From: Agrobacterium sp. AGB01
GTDB taxonomy: Bacteria > Pseudomonadota > Alphaproteobacteria > Rhizobiales > Rhizobiaceae
DNA length: 64,000 nucleotides
Direction of reading: 5' to 3'
Assembly: GCF_014851585.1 (NCBI RefSeq)
Contig: NZ_JACVAB010000002.1
Coordinates: forward strand, 124,001 to 188,000
Shown in pieces: positions 37,378 through 45,652 of this stretch. Made by a program: the position numbers and the translations under genes. The notes under the pieces are model-generated. The model saw only the letters and a program-made list of their open reading frames with translations. It was not told the DNA's origin and did no database searches. Numbering within the stretch: position 1 is the stretch's first letter; the number at the start of each line of letters is the position of its first letter.

Positions 37378-37598
37378 CCAGTGCTGATCCAAAAGAGCGT
37401 TCGCCGATATTTGCTGCTGCCGTGATTTTTGTTGGCGTTGCCCTGCTGTTTTTTGTGATGCCAAACATCATGCTGTGGCTGGCGGATTATTCACCCTGGC
37501 TGGCCGCGGCATTTGGCGCAGTCGCAGTGCTGTCATTCTTTCTTCTGTTCTGGTTGCGCGGGCGGTACCAGCGTCGCAAGGACCAGTCTGACACCTGA
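37374..37598 (+). CDS. Small two-helix membrane protein, unknown
   Basis: A 74-residue protein with two hydrophobic helices (about residues 12-33 and 42-62) and a basic C-terminal tail (RGRYQRRKDQ). It starts inside the stop of the acetyltransferase gene (ATGA). The coupling and clean composition support it being real, though I do not recognise a family. Confidence 0.65.
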   Translation: MTSADPKERSPIFAAAVIFVGVALLFFVMPNIMLWLADYSPWLAAAFGAVAVLSFFLLFWLRGRYQRRKDQSDT

Positions 37599-37610
37599 CT
37601 GCGTGGCGCA

Positions 37611-38666
37611 TCACGACTGCAGGGAAGCACCGAGCAAGGCGAGGCCCATCAACAACACAAACAGCGCACCGGCAATCTCAATGACGGTGGCGACGCGCAT
37701 GGCTTTCGTGGTGCCGGAACCTGCGTACCGAACAGCCACGTCCTTGGCCATGACAGCCAGGGTGGCGAGGATGGAAACGGTGATCGCCGTGCCGATCGAC
37801 ATAGCCAATACAGACAGGACACCGCCGAGATAGAGGCTGTTCAACAGCGAAAAGCTCATGACGATGATCGCGCCTGAACAGGGGCGCAGGCCCACGGCAA
37901 TGATGGCAGACCATGCTTCATGCAGGCTGAAATCACGAGAACGCAACATGGATGGGTCCGGTGCGTGGGCATGACCGCATGTCGAGCAGACATTGCCGGC
38001 GCCACTGTGCTGATGATCGGGGAAAACCTGCTGCCCCTTAAATTTGAGACCTGTTCCCATGCCCTTGGTGCCAAGGGCGCTTGCGCCAGCATTTTCAACA
38101 ACAACAGGGGCAGCGGCCGGTTCTCGCACCATGATGCTGCGTAATTTGCGTACCAGCAGCCATGCGCCAAACAGGGCGATCATCGCAAAGCTGGCAATCT
38201 CCATGGCTTGTGTGGCCTTGGTCATGGTGATCGACGTGCCGCGCAGGACCAGATAGGCCGCGCCGACCAGCAGGATGGCGACGATGCCCTGCAGCACCGC
38301 TGAAATGAACGAGATGAGCACACCGCGACGCAGCTCCGTCTCATTGGCAATCATGTAGGATGAGATTACTGCCTTGCCGTGGCCGGGACCGGCGGCATGG
38401 AACACACCATATGCGAAGGAAAGGCCGATCAGCGAGGTCAGGGCCCAAGGATCTTCGCGCATCGCCTTCAATGCACCGGTCAGTGCGCGATAGAAGCTTT
38501 GCTGGTGCATGTTGATCCAGGCGAAAAATGAGCCGAATGGACCTGATACGGAGAAGGATGGCTCCGCAGAGCCAATGCCAAGCGGAGATTGCGCATGGGC
38601 AGCCGTTGCCAGAAAGATGCCGCTGATCACAAGAAGCGGCACCATGCGGTTCAGTCTGCTTGTCAT
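37611..38666 (-). CDS. NicO/RcnA-like nickel/cobalt transporter
   Basis: Metal transporter of 351 residues, probably an exporter. Membrane helices flank the signature HAAGPGHGKAVISSYM, and a cytoplasmic loop carries QHSGAGNVCSTCGHAHAPD, a likely metal-binding site with cysteines and histidines. An N-terminal hydrophobic segment and SLHEAWSAIIAVGLRPCSGAI are also family features. It is the second gene of an operon with the DUF1007 gene, overlapping by four bases (ATGA). Nickel or cobalt is inferred from the family; no metalloregulator is adjacent. Confidence 0.88.
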   Translation of the reverse strand: MTSRLNRMVPLLVISGIFLATAAHAQSPLGIGSAEPSFSVSGPFGSFFAWINMHQQSFYRALTGALKAMREDPWALTSLIGLSFAYGVFHAAGPGHGKAVISSYMIANETELRRGVLISFISAVLQGIVAILLVGAAYLVLRGTSITMTKATQAMEIASFAMIALFGAWLLVRKLRSIMVREPAAAPVVVENAGASALGTKGMGTGLKFKGQQVFPDHQHSGAGNVCSTCGHAHAPDPSMLRSRDFSLHEAWSAIIAVGLRPCSGAIIVMSFSLLNSLYLGGVLSVLAMSIGTAITVSILATLAVMAKDVAVRYAGSGTTKAMRVATVIEIAGALFVLLMGLALLGASLQS

Positions 38667-39307
38667 GGGCAGGTTACCTCAAGCCTTGTCGAAAACAGTT
38701 TCGACATGTCTGTTCCGGTCGGGTCGTTAAAAAACGCGTCCGTTAAGGTAGACTGGTTCTGCGCCAGAACCTCATCGGCGTCCGGGCGGATGACCGCACG
38801 TTTACAGGCGTTAAAACCGTCTCCCTTGGTGGCCAGATCTGTATCATTTGCGAAATCGATCGCGGTATACATTGTCGGATCCCACACACCAAAGCTCATC
38901 TTGCCTTTCATTGGCATGGGCTTAGCGGGCTTGATCGAAAAGAACATCAAGATCTGGCCGTTGTCGTAATCGACATGGATGGCGTCCGGTTTGGCAAGGT
39001 CGGTCTTTTTCCCGTCTTCGGTCACGAAGGTATAATAGTCGAAGTCGGCAAGCGATTCATGTACCACCTTGCCCACTTCGGCCAACTCATCCTTGTCGAG
39101 CTTCAAATCGCTGTTCTTGTCGAAATCCAGCATCACACTGGCAGAGAACATTTCGTCAAAACGCCAGATGTTGCGCAGTTCGCTGATGTTGCCGTCTGAA
39201 CCGGCAATGACCTCGAGACGTGCTTCTGCAAAGATATGCGGATGGGCAAAGGCTGGGGCAGGGGCGAGCAACAGCCCAGCCGCGATTGCAGTTCTTGTCT
39301 TTTTCAT
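38663..39307 (-). CDS. DUF1007 periplasmic protein
   Basis: A 214-residue secreted protein. The signal peptide is residues 1-21 (ending AFA), and the mature chain starts HPHIFAEARLEV, the family hallmark with two histidines at the very N-terminus. An EF-hand-like segment DFDKNSDLKLDKDEL occurs near residues 60-75. Paired with the NicO transporter by a four-base overlap, the usual arrangement in rhizobia, so a role in periplasmic metal handling for the transporter is likely but unproven. The ATG is used; a TTG one codon earlier is possible. Confidence 0.85.
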   Translation of the reverse strand: MKKTRTAIAAGLLLAPAPAFAHPHIFAEARLEVIAGSDGNISELRNIWRFDEMFSASVMLDFDKNSDLKLDKDELAEVGKVVHESLADFDYYTFVTEDGKKTDLAKPDAIHVDYDNGQILMFFSIKPAKPMPMKGKMSFGVWDPTMYTAIDFANDTDLATKGDGFNACKRAVIRPDADEVLAQNQSTLTDAFFNDPTGTDMSKLFSTRLEVTCP

Positions 39308-39398
39308 CAACCCATGTGCCCTTCGCGAATCTGTCAGCCAGTTTTAGCGGAAAATGGGACCGAATTTCGACTCAGCTCACGATCAATTTATCGGCGAC

Positions 39399-40292
39399 TT
39401 ATCCGTTCTTGCGAAACCAGTTCGACAGGAAGTCGACAAAGCTGCGCACTTTGGCGGGCAGATAACGGCGATGGGGATAAACGGCATAGATGCCGCGGTC
39501 TCTGGCGATGTAGTCGTCGAACAGTGTTACCAGTTCACCGGACTGAATATAGGGCTTGGCAATGAAGTCCGGTACCATGGCAACACCCAGTCCGGCACGA
39601 GCGGCGCGCAAGGTCGCCTGCGGCGAATTGACTTCAATCGGGCCGCTGACAGCCACCGAGGCATTGGCGCCATTCGGTTCGAAATAACGGATGTTGTTGT
39701 GGAAGCGTGAGTTGGTATCGACAATGAACGGCACGCGGGACATGTCTTGCGGCTCATTCAGTGGACCGTACTGAGCGACAAAGTCCGCCGTGGCGACGGC
39801 GTAGACGCGAAAATCGGAGAGCTTGCGGGCAATGAGGCCGGAATCTTCCAGCTTGGTAATGCGCACCGCAAGGTCAAAACCCTCCTCGATCAGGTCAACG
39901 AAACGGTCTTCTGCCAAAATCTCCAGCTGAAGCTCCGGATTTTCCTTGGCGAAGTCGATCAGGCTCTGGCCGATTTCGGCGTCGATGAACGTGCGTGGTA
40001 CCGAGATGCGCAACTTGCCTTTCAGGTCCGCATTGTTCTCACGCACCAGGTCGGCGAGGTTGTCGATTTCCTTCAGAATATCAGAGGCGGTGCGGTAATA
40101 GGTATGGCCCGCTTCGGTCAGCGAAAACTGCCTTGTCGTGCGGTTCAGCAACAGGGCGCCGAGATCGTCTTCCAGCTCGCGCACATATTTCGAAAGCAAT
40201 GCTTTGGAACGCCCGGTTTTGCGGGCCGCAGCTGAGAAACCTTCCGCTTCGACAACGTCAATAAATGCGCGGATGCGGGTGAGGGTATCCAT
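39399..40292 (-). CDS. LysR-family transcriptional regulator
   Basis: A 297-residue regulator of the LysR family. The HTH is at residues 1-60 (MDTLTRIRAFIDVVEAEGFS, AARKTGRSKALLSKYVREL), and the substrate-binding domain follows. An aggag site precedes the ATG. The gap to the downstream DUF1007 gene is about 90 bases, and a 540-base gap lies between it and the divergent decarboxylase. It could control either neighbour or itself; nothing in the sequence decides this. Confidence 0.88.
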   Translation of the reverse strand: MDTLTRIRAFIDVVEAEGFSAAARKTGRSKALLSKYVRELEDDLGALLLNRTTRQFSLTEAGHTYYRTASDILKEIDNLADLVRENNADLKGKLRISVPRTFIDAEIGQSLIDFAKENPELQLEILAEDRFVDLIEEGFDLAVRITKLEDSGLIARKLSDFRVYAVATADFVAQYGPLNEPQDMSRVPFIVDTNSRFHNNIRYFEPNGANASVAVSGPIEVNSPQATLRAARAGLGVAMVPDFIAKPYIQSGELVTLFDDYIARDRGIYAVYPHRRYLPAKVRSFVDFLSNWFRKNG

Positions 40293-40831
40293 GGCCGTTT
40301 TCTCCTGTTTGTTCCATATAATTGAACGTTCAGGCGCAGCTGTTCAATGAAAAAATACATGGTGAAAAAAACCTCAATTCGATGAAAAAATCCTCTTGAT
40401 TATGACGGCGAATATTCTTATTTCCCGTTTTGCCCAAAGTCGCACGTGCCCATGGGTGTCCGCCGTCCCTCGATGTGGTGAGGAGTTCGGTAAGGTACCT
40501 GGAACTAACCCCTCCAGTCGCTATTCCGGCCAACCGGAAAATGCGAGGACATCTGAAGCAACGACGGTGCGGGCCTTTCTGGTTCTCTGCCGGCTTTCCA
40601 TCAGCCGGGGTACTAAAGAGGCACACCATCATTGCCGGAAGTGCGGTTGGGTCCAATCCCTCCAATCTATGGCAGACAAAGCCGGATAATTCCCGTGGCA
40701 GGGTTTTGTCCATATTTGCGCCTTGAGCGTATGCAACTGATCTGCGCCTCCACCGGCTGATCGGTAAGCATATCTCGAGCGTTCTTTGTCCTCCGGAATT
40801 TCCGGAGCCGGATTATACAGGGATTATAACG
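40293..40831 (+). promoter_or_regulatory. Long leader of the decarboxylase gene, speF-type leader candidate
   Basis: The 539 bases hold no gene but much structure: stems TTCCGG-CCAA-CCGGAA near 40524, CCGGCT-ttccatc-AGCCGG near 40590, and CTCCGGA-ATT-TCCGGAG at 40791-40807 just before the start. An AT-rich TATAAT lies at 40317. Small frames occur on the sense strand: MKKYMVKKTSIR (40347), MKKSS (40382, overlapping the first stop as ATGA), a longer one from 40402, and another from 40541. Alphaproteobacterial homologues of this decarboxylase are known to have a conserved structured leader (the speF motif); identity here is inferred from position and size. Confidence 0.55.
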
Positions 40832-41965
40832 ATGACGACTGCACGCATCCTTGACTTCATCAAGACCCGCCGTCCTGAAGGCCCATGCCTCGTGGTTGAC
40901 CTCGAGGTCGTGCGCGACAACTACCATGCTTTCGAGCACGCGCTGCCGAACAGCTCGATCTATTATGCCGTGAAGGCAAACCCGGCTCCTGAAATCCTGT
41001 CGCTGCTCGCCTCCCTCGGCTCGAACTTCGACTGCGCTTCGGTTGCCGAAATCCAGATGGCGCTTGACGCCGGTGCGACAGCTGACCGTATTTCTTACGG
41101 CAACACCATCAAGAAGGAGCGGGACATTTCCCGCGCTTTCGAACTGGGCGTTGGCCTGTTTGCGGTCGACAGCCACGAAGAAGTTGAAAAGATTGCCCGT
41201 GCAGCCCCTGGCTCGCGTGTGTTCTGCCGCGTCCTGACTGACGGTGAAGGTGCCGAATGGCCGCTTTCGCGCAAGTTTGGCTGCGTACCGCAGATGGCTG
41301 TCGATGTTCTGGTTTACGCACACCAGCTTGGCCTTGAATCCCACGGTGTGTCCTTCCACGTCGGTTCGCAGATGTTGAACCTTGACGCATGGGACGCTGC
41401 TCTTTCCGACGCAAAGCGGGTTTTCTCCTCGCTTGCCAAGCAGGGCATCCACCTGAAGATGGTCAACATGGGCGGTGGTTTCCCGACCAAGTATCTGCGC
41501 GATATTCCATCGGCAGAAGCTTACGGTCAGGCAATCGATGCTGCGCTTCGTACGCACTTCGGCAACCAGATCCCACAGACGATCATCGAGCCAGGTCGTG
41601 GCATGGTCGGCAACGCCGGTGTCATCAAGGCAGAAGTCGTGCTGGTTTCGCGCAAGTCCGACAATGACAACCATCGTTGGGTTTACCTCGACATCGGCAA
41701 GTTCGGTGGTCTGGCTGAAACCATGGACGAAGCAATTCGTTACCCGATCCGCACCGAGCGTGACCAGGACGAAATGCAGCCTTGCGTTCTGGCTGGCCCG
41801 ACCTGCGACAGCGCCGACGTGCTGTACGAAAAGAACATGTATCCGCTGCCCGTCTCCCTGACGATCGGCGATGAAGTTCTGATCGAAGGTACCGGTGCAT
41901 ACACCACCACGTATTCGGCGGTGGCGTTCAACGGTTTCGAGCCGCTCAAAGCCTATGTGATCTGA
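40832..41965 (+). CDS. Fold type III PLP-dependent ornithine/lysine decarboxylase
   Basis: Decarboxylates ornithine to putrescine, and perhaps lysine to cadaverine, the start of polyamine synthesis. The 377-residue protein has the alanine-racemase-type fold. PLP binds K48 in YYAVKANPAPEIL; C325 in GPTCDSADVLYEKN is the second-subunit active-site cysteine; GVSFHVGSQMLN and NMGGGFPTKY are conserved. The short (about 380 residue) form is the eukaryote-like ODC common in Alphaproteobacteria. The aggga site precedes the ATG. It follows the very long leader and is followed by an acetyltransferase gene. Confidence 0.93.
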   Translation: MTTARILDFIKTRRPEGPCLVVDLEVVRDNYHAFEHALPNSSIYYAVKANPAPEILSLLASLGSNFDCASVAEIQMALDAGATADRISYGNTIKKERDISRAFELGVGLFAVDSHEEVEKIARAAPGSRVFCRVLTDGEGAEWPLSRKFGCVPQMAVDVLVYAHQLGLESHGVSFHVGSQMLNLDAWDAALSDAKRVFSSLAKQGIHLKMVNMGGGFPTKYLRDIPSAEAYGQAIDAALRTHFGNQIPQTIIEPGRGMVGNAGVIKAEVVLVSRKSDNDNHRWVYLDIGKFGGLAETMDEAIRYPIRTERDQDEMQPCVLAGPTCDSADVLYEKNMYPLPVSLTIGDEVLIEGTGAYTTTYSAVAFNGFEPLKAYVI

Positions 41966-42159
41966 GTGTTCTTTGGCCGGGCTGTCAGTGCTCCGGCCAA
42001 TTAACCCGGATCTTTCCGTTCCGGCCTCGCGCCACGCTTTGCGCAACCCCTGCTTGCTGCACCTCCTCCAGTGAGGATGAGCGGACGAGGGGCCGGAACG
42101 GCTTATTCACAATATTGTTTTGGGGCCGCTTGTGCGCGGTTATGTAACGGGAGGCCGTG

Positions 42160-42729
42160 ATGGCCGCTGTTCTCAATTCAGTCCGGGCGTTTTTCACGCC
42201 GCAGACATTCCATATCGAAGCTGAAAATCCGGGCGATGTTGTTGCGCGCGAAAACCTGCTTGACCGTGCCATGGGCCCGGGCCGTCGCCGCAAGTCTTCC
42301 GAGAAGCTGCGCAAGGGCCGAATTCCGGCCGATGGTTTGGCACTTGTTGCCCGTGACAATGATGGTCACGTGATCGGCACGGTGCGCCTGTGGAATGTTG
42401 AAGCTGGTGTTACGCCGGAAGGCCGTCCGCTGCCTGCACTTCTGCTAGGACCGCTTGCAGTTGATTCCTTACATGAGGGCAAGGGTATTGGCGCAGCTTT
42501 AATGCGTGCGGCGATTTCCGAAGCGGCCAACCGTGGCCATGGTGCGGTTCTGTTGGTTGGCGATGCGCCTTATTACGAACGTTTCGGTTTCTTTGCAGCC
42601 AAAACACAGCATCTGGTGATGCCAGGTCCATTTGAGCGTCACCGTTTTCTGGCGCTGGAATTGAAAGACGGTTGGCTGGATGGCGCTGCCGGCATGCTGG
42701 TGGCCAGCGGCCGCAAGCTCTCCTACTGA
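42160..42729 (+). CDS. GNAT-family N-acetyltransferase (YhbS-like)
   Basis: A 189-residue acetyltransferase. The acetyl-CoA motif is LLLGPLAVDSLHEGKGIGAA, then LLVGDAPYYERFGF, as in YhbS proteins. The ATG with a gggagg site is used; a GTG one codon earlier is not needed. It lies about 190 bases downstream of the decarboxylase in the same direction, a pairing also found in related bacteria, so it may act on polyamine or amino-acid metabolites, but this is inference. Confidence 0.85.
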   Translation: MAAVLNSVRAFFTPQTFHIEAENPGDVVARENLLDRAMGPGRRRKSSEKLRKGRIPADGLALVARDNDGHVIGTVRLWNVEAGVTPEGRPLPALLLGPLAVDSLHEGKGIGAALMRAAISEAANRGHGAVLLVGDAPYYERFGFFAAKTQHLVMPGPFERHRFLALELKDGWLDGAAGMLVASGRKLSY

Positions 42730-42755
42730 ATTTGATTCCCTGACATTCCGTGCGG

Positions 42756-42780
42756 TGGCCCCTTTCGGGGCCATTGTCAT
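42756..42780 (+). terminator. Hairpin downstream of the YhbS-like gene
   Basis: Perfect 7-bp GC-rich stem (TGGCCCC / GGGGCCA) with a TTTC loop followed by only a weak T stretch. A probable but not strong terminator. Confidence 0.55.
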
Positions 42781-42861
42781 ATCGGGCAACTATTATTTGT
42801 GTGACATTTTTGTCGCGAATCGATTTTCCGCGTTTTAAAACGCGGTGTTAAACCCTTGTGT

Positions 42862-42875
42862 TTGATCTGGCTCAA
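42862..42875 (+). promoter_or_regulatory. FNR/FixK-type anaerobox upstream of ompW
   Basis: TTGATCTGGCTCAA differs in one base from the rhizobial anaerobox TTGATCTGGATCAA. It lies about 155 bases before the OmpW start, in the plausible promoter range. OmpW is known to be under FNR control in enteric bacteria, which supports the call. Confidence 0.6.
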
Positions 42876-43028
42876 ACCACCGTTGCTGTTTCGGGTCTCA
42901 TAGTCTCTCCCAACAACCCTGCTGACAGGAAAACCTATTCCAAAACCGCAGGCGATGTTGTCGTGCCAACCCTGCCGCTGATGGAGCAAAGCAGGTTTCG
43001 GTGCTCAATTGGTACAAGGAGAGATGAA

Positions 43029-43715
43029 ATGAACACGAAGAACGCAATGCGGGTCATGTTGATGGCTGGGGTAGCATTGATGGGTGCCAACGCTATGGCA
43101 GCAGATCTCGCGCCACCAGCGCCAGCGCCAACCGTTGAAGAAGCCATCGAGGCCGCAAGCCCGTGGATGATCCGTGTTCGTGGCGTTGGCGTTATCACAC
43201 ATGACAGCGGTTCTGTTGATCAACTGTCCGGCGCAGGTCTCTCTTATTCCGATACGGTTATTCCCGAACTCGACATCAGCTATTTCTTCACCGACAATAT
43301 CGCTGCAGAACTCATCCTCGGCACAACCTATGCCAAGATCGATGGCACAGGTGGTCTTGACGGTGTACCGGTTGGCAAATCCTGGCTGCTGCCACCGACA
43401 CTGACACTGCAGTACCACTTCACCAATTTTGGCAACTTCAAGCCTTACGTTGGCGCCGGTGTGAACTACTCGCTGTTCTACAACCAGTCTGAAAAGCCCG
43501 GTTTCTCCAATCTCGATGTGAAGAATGATTTTGGTTACGCGCTGCAGGTTGGCGCCGACTACATGATCAACAAAAACTGGGGTGTGAACTTCGACGTGAA
43601 GAAGATCTTCCTCGACACCAAGTGGACTGCAACACATGACCTGCTTGGTCCTGTCAGCGGCAAAGCAAAGATTGACCCTTGGCTGATCGGTGCCGGTATC
43701 ACTTACCGCTTCTAA
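43029..43715 (+). CDS. ompW: OmpW-family outer-membrane protein
   Basis: Small eight-stranded outer-membrane barrel of 228 residues. The signal peptide covers residues 1-24 (ending AMA), with DLAPPAPAP after it. Family strands are LDISYFFTDNIAAELILGTT, LPPTLTLQYHFTNFGNFKPY and VGAGVNYSLFY, and the chain ends in an aromatic residue (ITYRF), needed for barrel assembly. The ATG has an aaggagag site; the open upstream extension is not used. An FNR/FixK-like box upstream suggests induction at low oxygen. It may admit small hydrophobic molecules. Confidence 0.92.
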   Translation: MNTKNAMRVMLMAGVALMGANAMAADLAPPAPAPTVEEAIEAASPWMIRVRGVGVITHDSGSVDQLSGAGLSYSDTVIPELDISYFFTDNIAAELILGTTYAKIDGTGGLDGVPVGKSWLLPPTLTLQYHFTNFGNFKPYVGAGVNYSLFYNQSEKPGFSNLDVKNDFGYALQVGADYMINKNWGVNFDVKKIFLDTKWTATHDLLGPVSGKAKIDPWLIGAGITYRF

Positions 43716-43791
43716 GGCGCTAGCTGCCAAGCGGAGTGGGTTTGTTCCATGAACATATCCGCTGCAGTTCCGTTTAATGCCGCTTTCAGCG

Positions 43792-43816
43792 AGGCCCGTT
43801 TGACGAAGACGGGCCT
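43792..43816 (+). terminator. Hairpin downstream of ompW
   Basis: Perfect 8-bp stem (AGGCCCGT / ACGGGCCT) with a 9-base loop, about 75 bases after the ompW stop; the T run is poor. A moderate terminator candidate. Confidence 0.5.
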
Positions 43817-43977
43817 TATCTCGTATAAGGGCGGCACGGGTGAGAGCCCCGGCCGTCCGCAGGCATATGCCATGGTGAAGTCTCTCTTAGTCAAACCACG
43901 GTTTTCCGCATTTTTGCATGCAACCCGATGGCAACGCGGGCCCCTTCTGAATAGCATGCTTTTGTTGGAGAACTGTC

Positions 43978-44442
43978 GTGGCTCATACGGCTTCACAATC
44001 ACATGTGTCTCAGGCGCTGCCATCGCTTGAGAGTTTGAAAGATCAGGCAAAACGTCTTCGCGCACGGCTCCATGCCGAGGGGCAGGAGATGTCTCATTCA
44101 AAATCACTGGAACTGATTGCCGCACAAATGGGGTTTCGGGACTGGAATACCTTACATGCGTGCGTCGGCAACCGTCCGCCATTCAATCCCTATCTGTTGG
44201 GGTCGAGGGTGCGTGGCTTTTATCTCGGACAGGCTTTCGAGGCCGAGGTTTTGGGCGTGCAGTCGCTTGGCGGCAGTCCGGAGCGGTACAGGTTAACGTT
44301 GCATTTTGATCAACCTGTCGATGTCGTGACGTTTGAGAGCTTCTCTGCTTTCAGGCAACGCGTGCATTGCAACGTTGACGGCACTGGCCGGACGACCGAG
44401 AAGACATCGAATGGCCGGCCGCAGGTGGAACTGGTCTGGTAG
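43978..44442 (+). CDS. Glyoxalase-superfamily-related protein
   Basis: A 154-residue protein similar to a small rhizobial family annotated as glyoxalase-related. The N-terminal half is helical with LESLKDQAKRLRARLHAEGQ and LELIAAQMGFRDWNTLHACV, a segment conserved in that family; the C-terminal half has beta-rich YLLGSRVRGFYLGQAFEAEV. The GTG start follows a ggag site; no ATG is nearby. The family recognition is from memory and the function is unknown. Confidence 0.7.
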   Translation: MAHTASQSHVSQALPSLESLKDQAKRLRARLHAEGQEMSHSKSLELIAAQMGFRDWNTLHACVGNRPPFNPYLLGSRVRGFYLGQAFEAEVLGVQSLGGSPERYRLTLHFDQPVDVVTFESFSAFRQRVHCNVDGTGRTTEKTSNGRPQVELVW

Positions 44443-44774
44443 CCAGATTAAAAGCTCAGGAAACTTGGGGCAGGGGTGGTTAGCAAGCCTGTAAACGCCT
44501 GCCCTAATACTTTGTTTTGTAATCTGATTCGCATTCGGGCGCTTTGGGTGCAATTTATGGCAAGGTCGCAGGGCTTCCTGAGCACCTGCGTTCCTGCTTT
44601 TGATAAACGCTGACGCGACAAACGCTACTCAAGTGTGAATAAAGTCCCCTTCTTGTAACCGTTTATAAACCTAAACGCGAAAGTCATCTGGGGATTTTCG
44701 AGTGTGACATATTTGTTATAGACAACCATAGGAAGAGGTTGTAGCGAGAGCCAATCATATCAAGGAATGTACTA
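44443..44774 (+). promoter_or_regulatory. Upstream region of the Omp25-like gene, with leader hairpin
   Basis: The 332 bases hold no gene. GGGCAGG/CCTGCCC (44468-44504) followed by T-rich sequence may end the preceding transcript. A hairpin ACAACC-N9-GGTTGT at 44722-44742 lies about 30 bases before the start codon. Rhizobial ropB genes have a described leader motif; this leader should be compared with it, but I cannot match it by eye. Confidence 0.4.
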
Positions 44775-45422
44775 ATGTTGAAAAATCTTATCCTCGCCGC
44801 AGTTGCTGCATCTGCTTTGTCGGGCGTTGCCCATGCTGCTGACGCTGTGAACGAGGTGCCTGCTGCACCTGTCGCCGACTACGCTGCACCTGCATTTTCG
44901 TGGGGCGGCTTCTACGGCGGTGTGACCGGTGGTTACGCTTGGGACAAGGTAAAGCTGGACGACGGCATCGATTCCGGTTCGACCACCTTCAATGGCGCAC
45001 GCTTCGGTGGTTTTGCTGGCTACAACGCCGAAATCGCACCTTCGATCATTCTCGGTGCTGAAGGTGAACTCGCTTATAACTGGGGCGACAAGACGTTTGA
45101 AGACGTTAAGATCGAAGCTGGTCTGAACGGTTCTGCACGTGCACGTGTTGGTTATGCCTTCGACAAGGCCCTGATCTACGCTGCCGGTGGTTATGCCGTA
45201 ACCAAGGGTAAGATTTCTGTTCCTGGCTACAGCGACAGCGACACGTTCCATGGCTGGACGGTTGGCGTTGGTGTTGACTACGCCGTAACAGATAACATCT
45301 TCGCTCGCGCTGAATATCGTTACAATGACTTCGGCAAGAACACCTACACCGACGGTGCTGACAGCTACAGCCTCAAAGTCAGAGAGCATCAGGTCAATGT
45401 CGGCGTTGGCTACAAGTTCTAA
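44775..45422 (+). CDS. Omp25/Omp31/RopB-type outer-membrane protein
   Basis: Major outer-membrane barrel of 215 residues. The signal peptide covers residues 1-22 (ending AHA), then ADAVNEVPAAPVADYAAPAF and WGGFYGGVTGGYAWDKVKL. Family strands include FGGFAGYNAEIAPSIILGAEG, ARARVGYAFDKALIYAAGGY and DYAVTDNIFARAEYRYNDFG. The chain ends in KF with an aromatic terminus (VGVGYKF), as required for assembly. An aagga site nine bases before the ATG is present. A strong terminator follows. Such porins dominate the rhizobial and Brucella surface. Confidence 0.92.
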   Translation: MLKNLILAAVAASALSGVAHAADAVNEVPAAPVADYAAPAFSWGGFYGGVTGGYAWDKVKLDDGIDSGSTTFNGARFGGFAGYNAEIAPSIILGAEGELAYNWGDKTFEDVKIEAGLNGSARARVGYAFDKALIYAAGGYAVTKGKISVPGYSDSDTFHGWTVGVGVDYAVTDNIFARAEYRYNDFGKNTYTDGADSYSLKVREHQVNVGVGYKF

Positions 45423-45447
45423 GGCGCTTTAATTATCGATTTGCAAG

Positions 45448-45481
45448 ATGCCCGGTCTCTTTGTTGAGGCCGGGCATTTTC
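45448..45481 (+). terminator. Rho-independent terminator of the Omp25-like gene
   Basis: Perfect 8-bp stem (ATGCCCGG / CCGGGCAT) with a 14-base loop, followed by TTTT, about 25 bases after the stop. Confidence 0.78.
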
Positions 45482-45652
45482 GTTATTATGCTTCCGGTAT
45501 TCGTTAAGATTGTAAACGTTAAGCTTAACTTTTTATTATAACATTAGCATATGCTTGCATAATAGGCACGCGCGGCTACCATTGGAACTGCATCAACGGT
45601 GATGCTCTTTATGCCGTACCTTTATAAGAGCAACAAAATGCACCGAAAACTC

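Noticed and set aside
40667-42046. 459-codon open frame antisense to the decarboxylase
   Set aside because: It lies across a gene with intact active-site motifs, has no family-like segments and reflects codon bias of the real gene.
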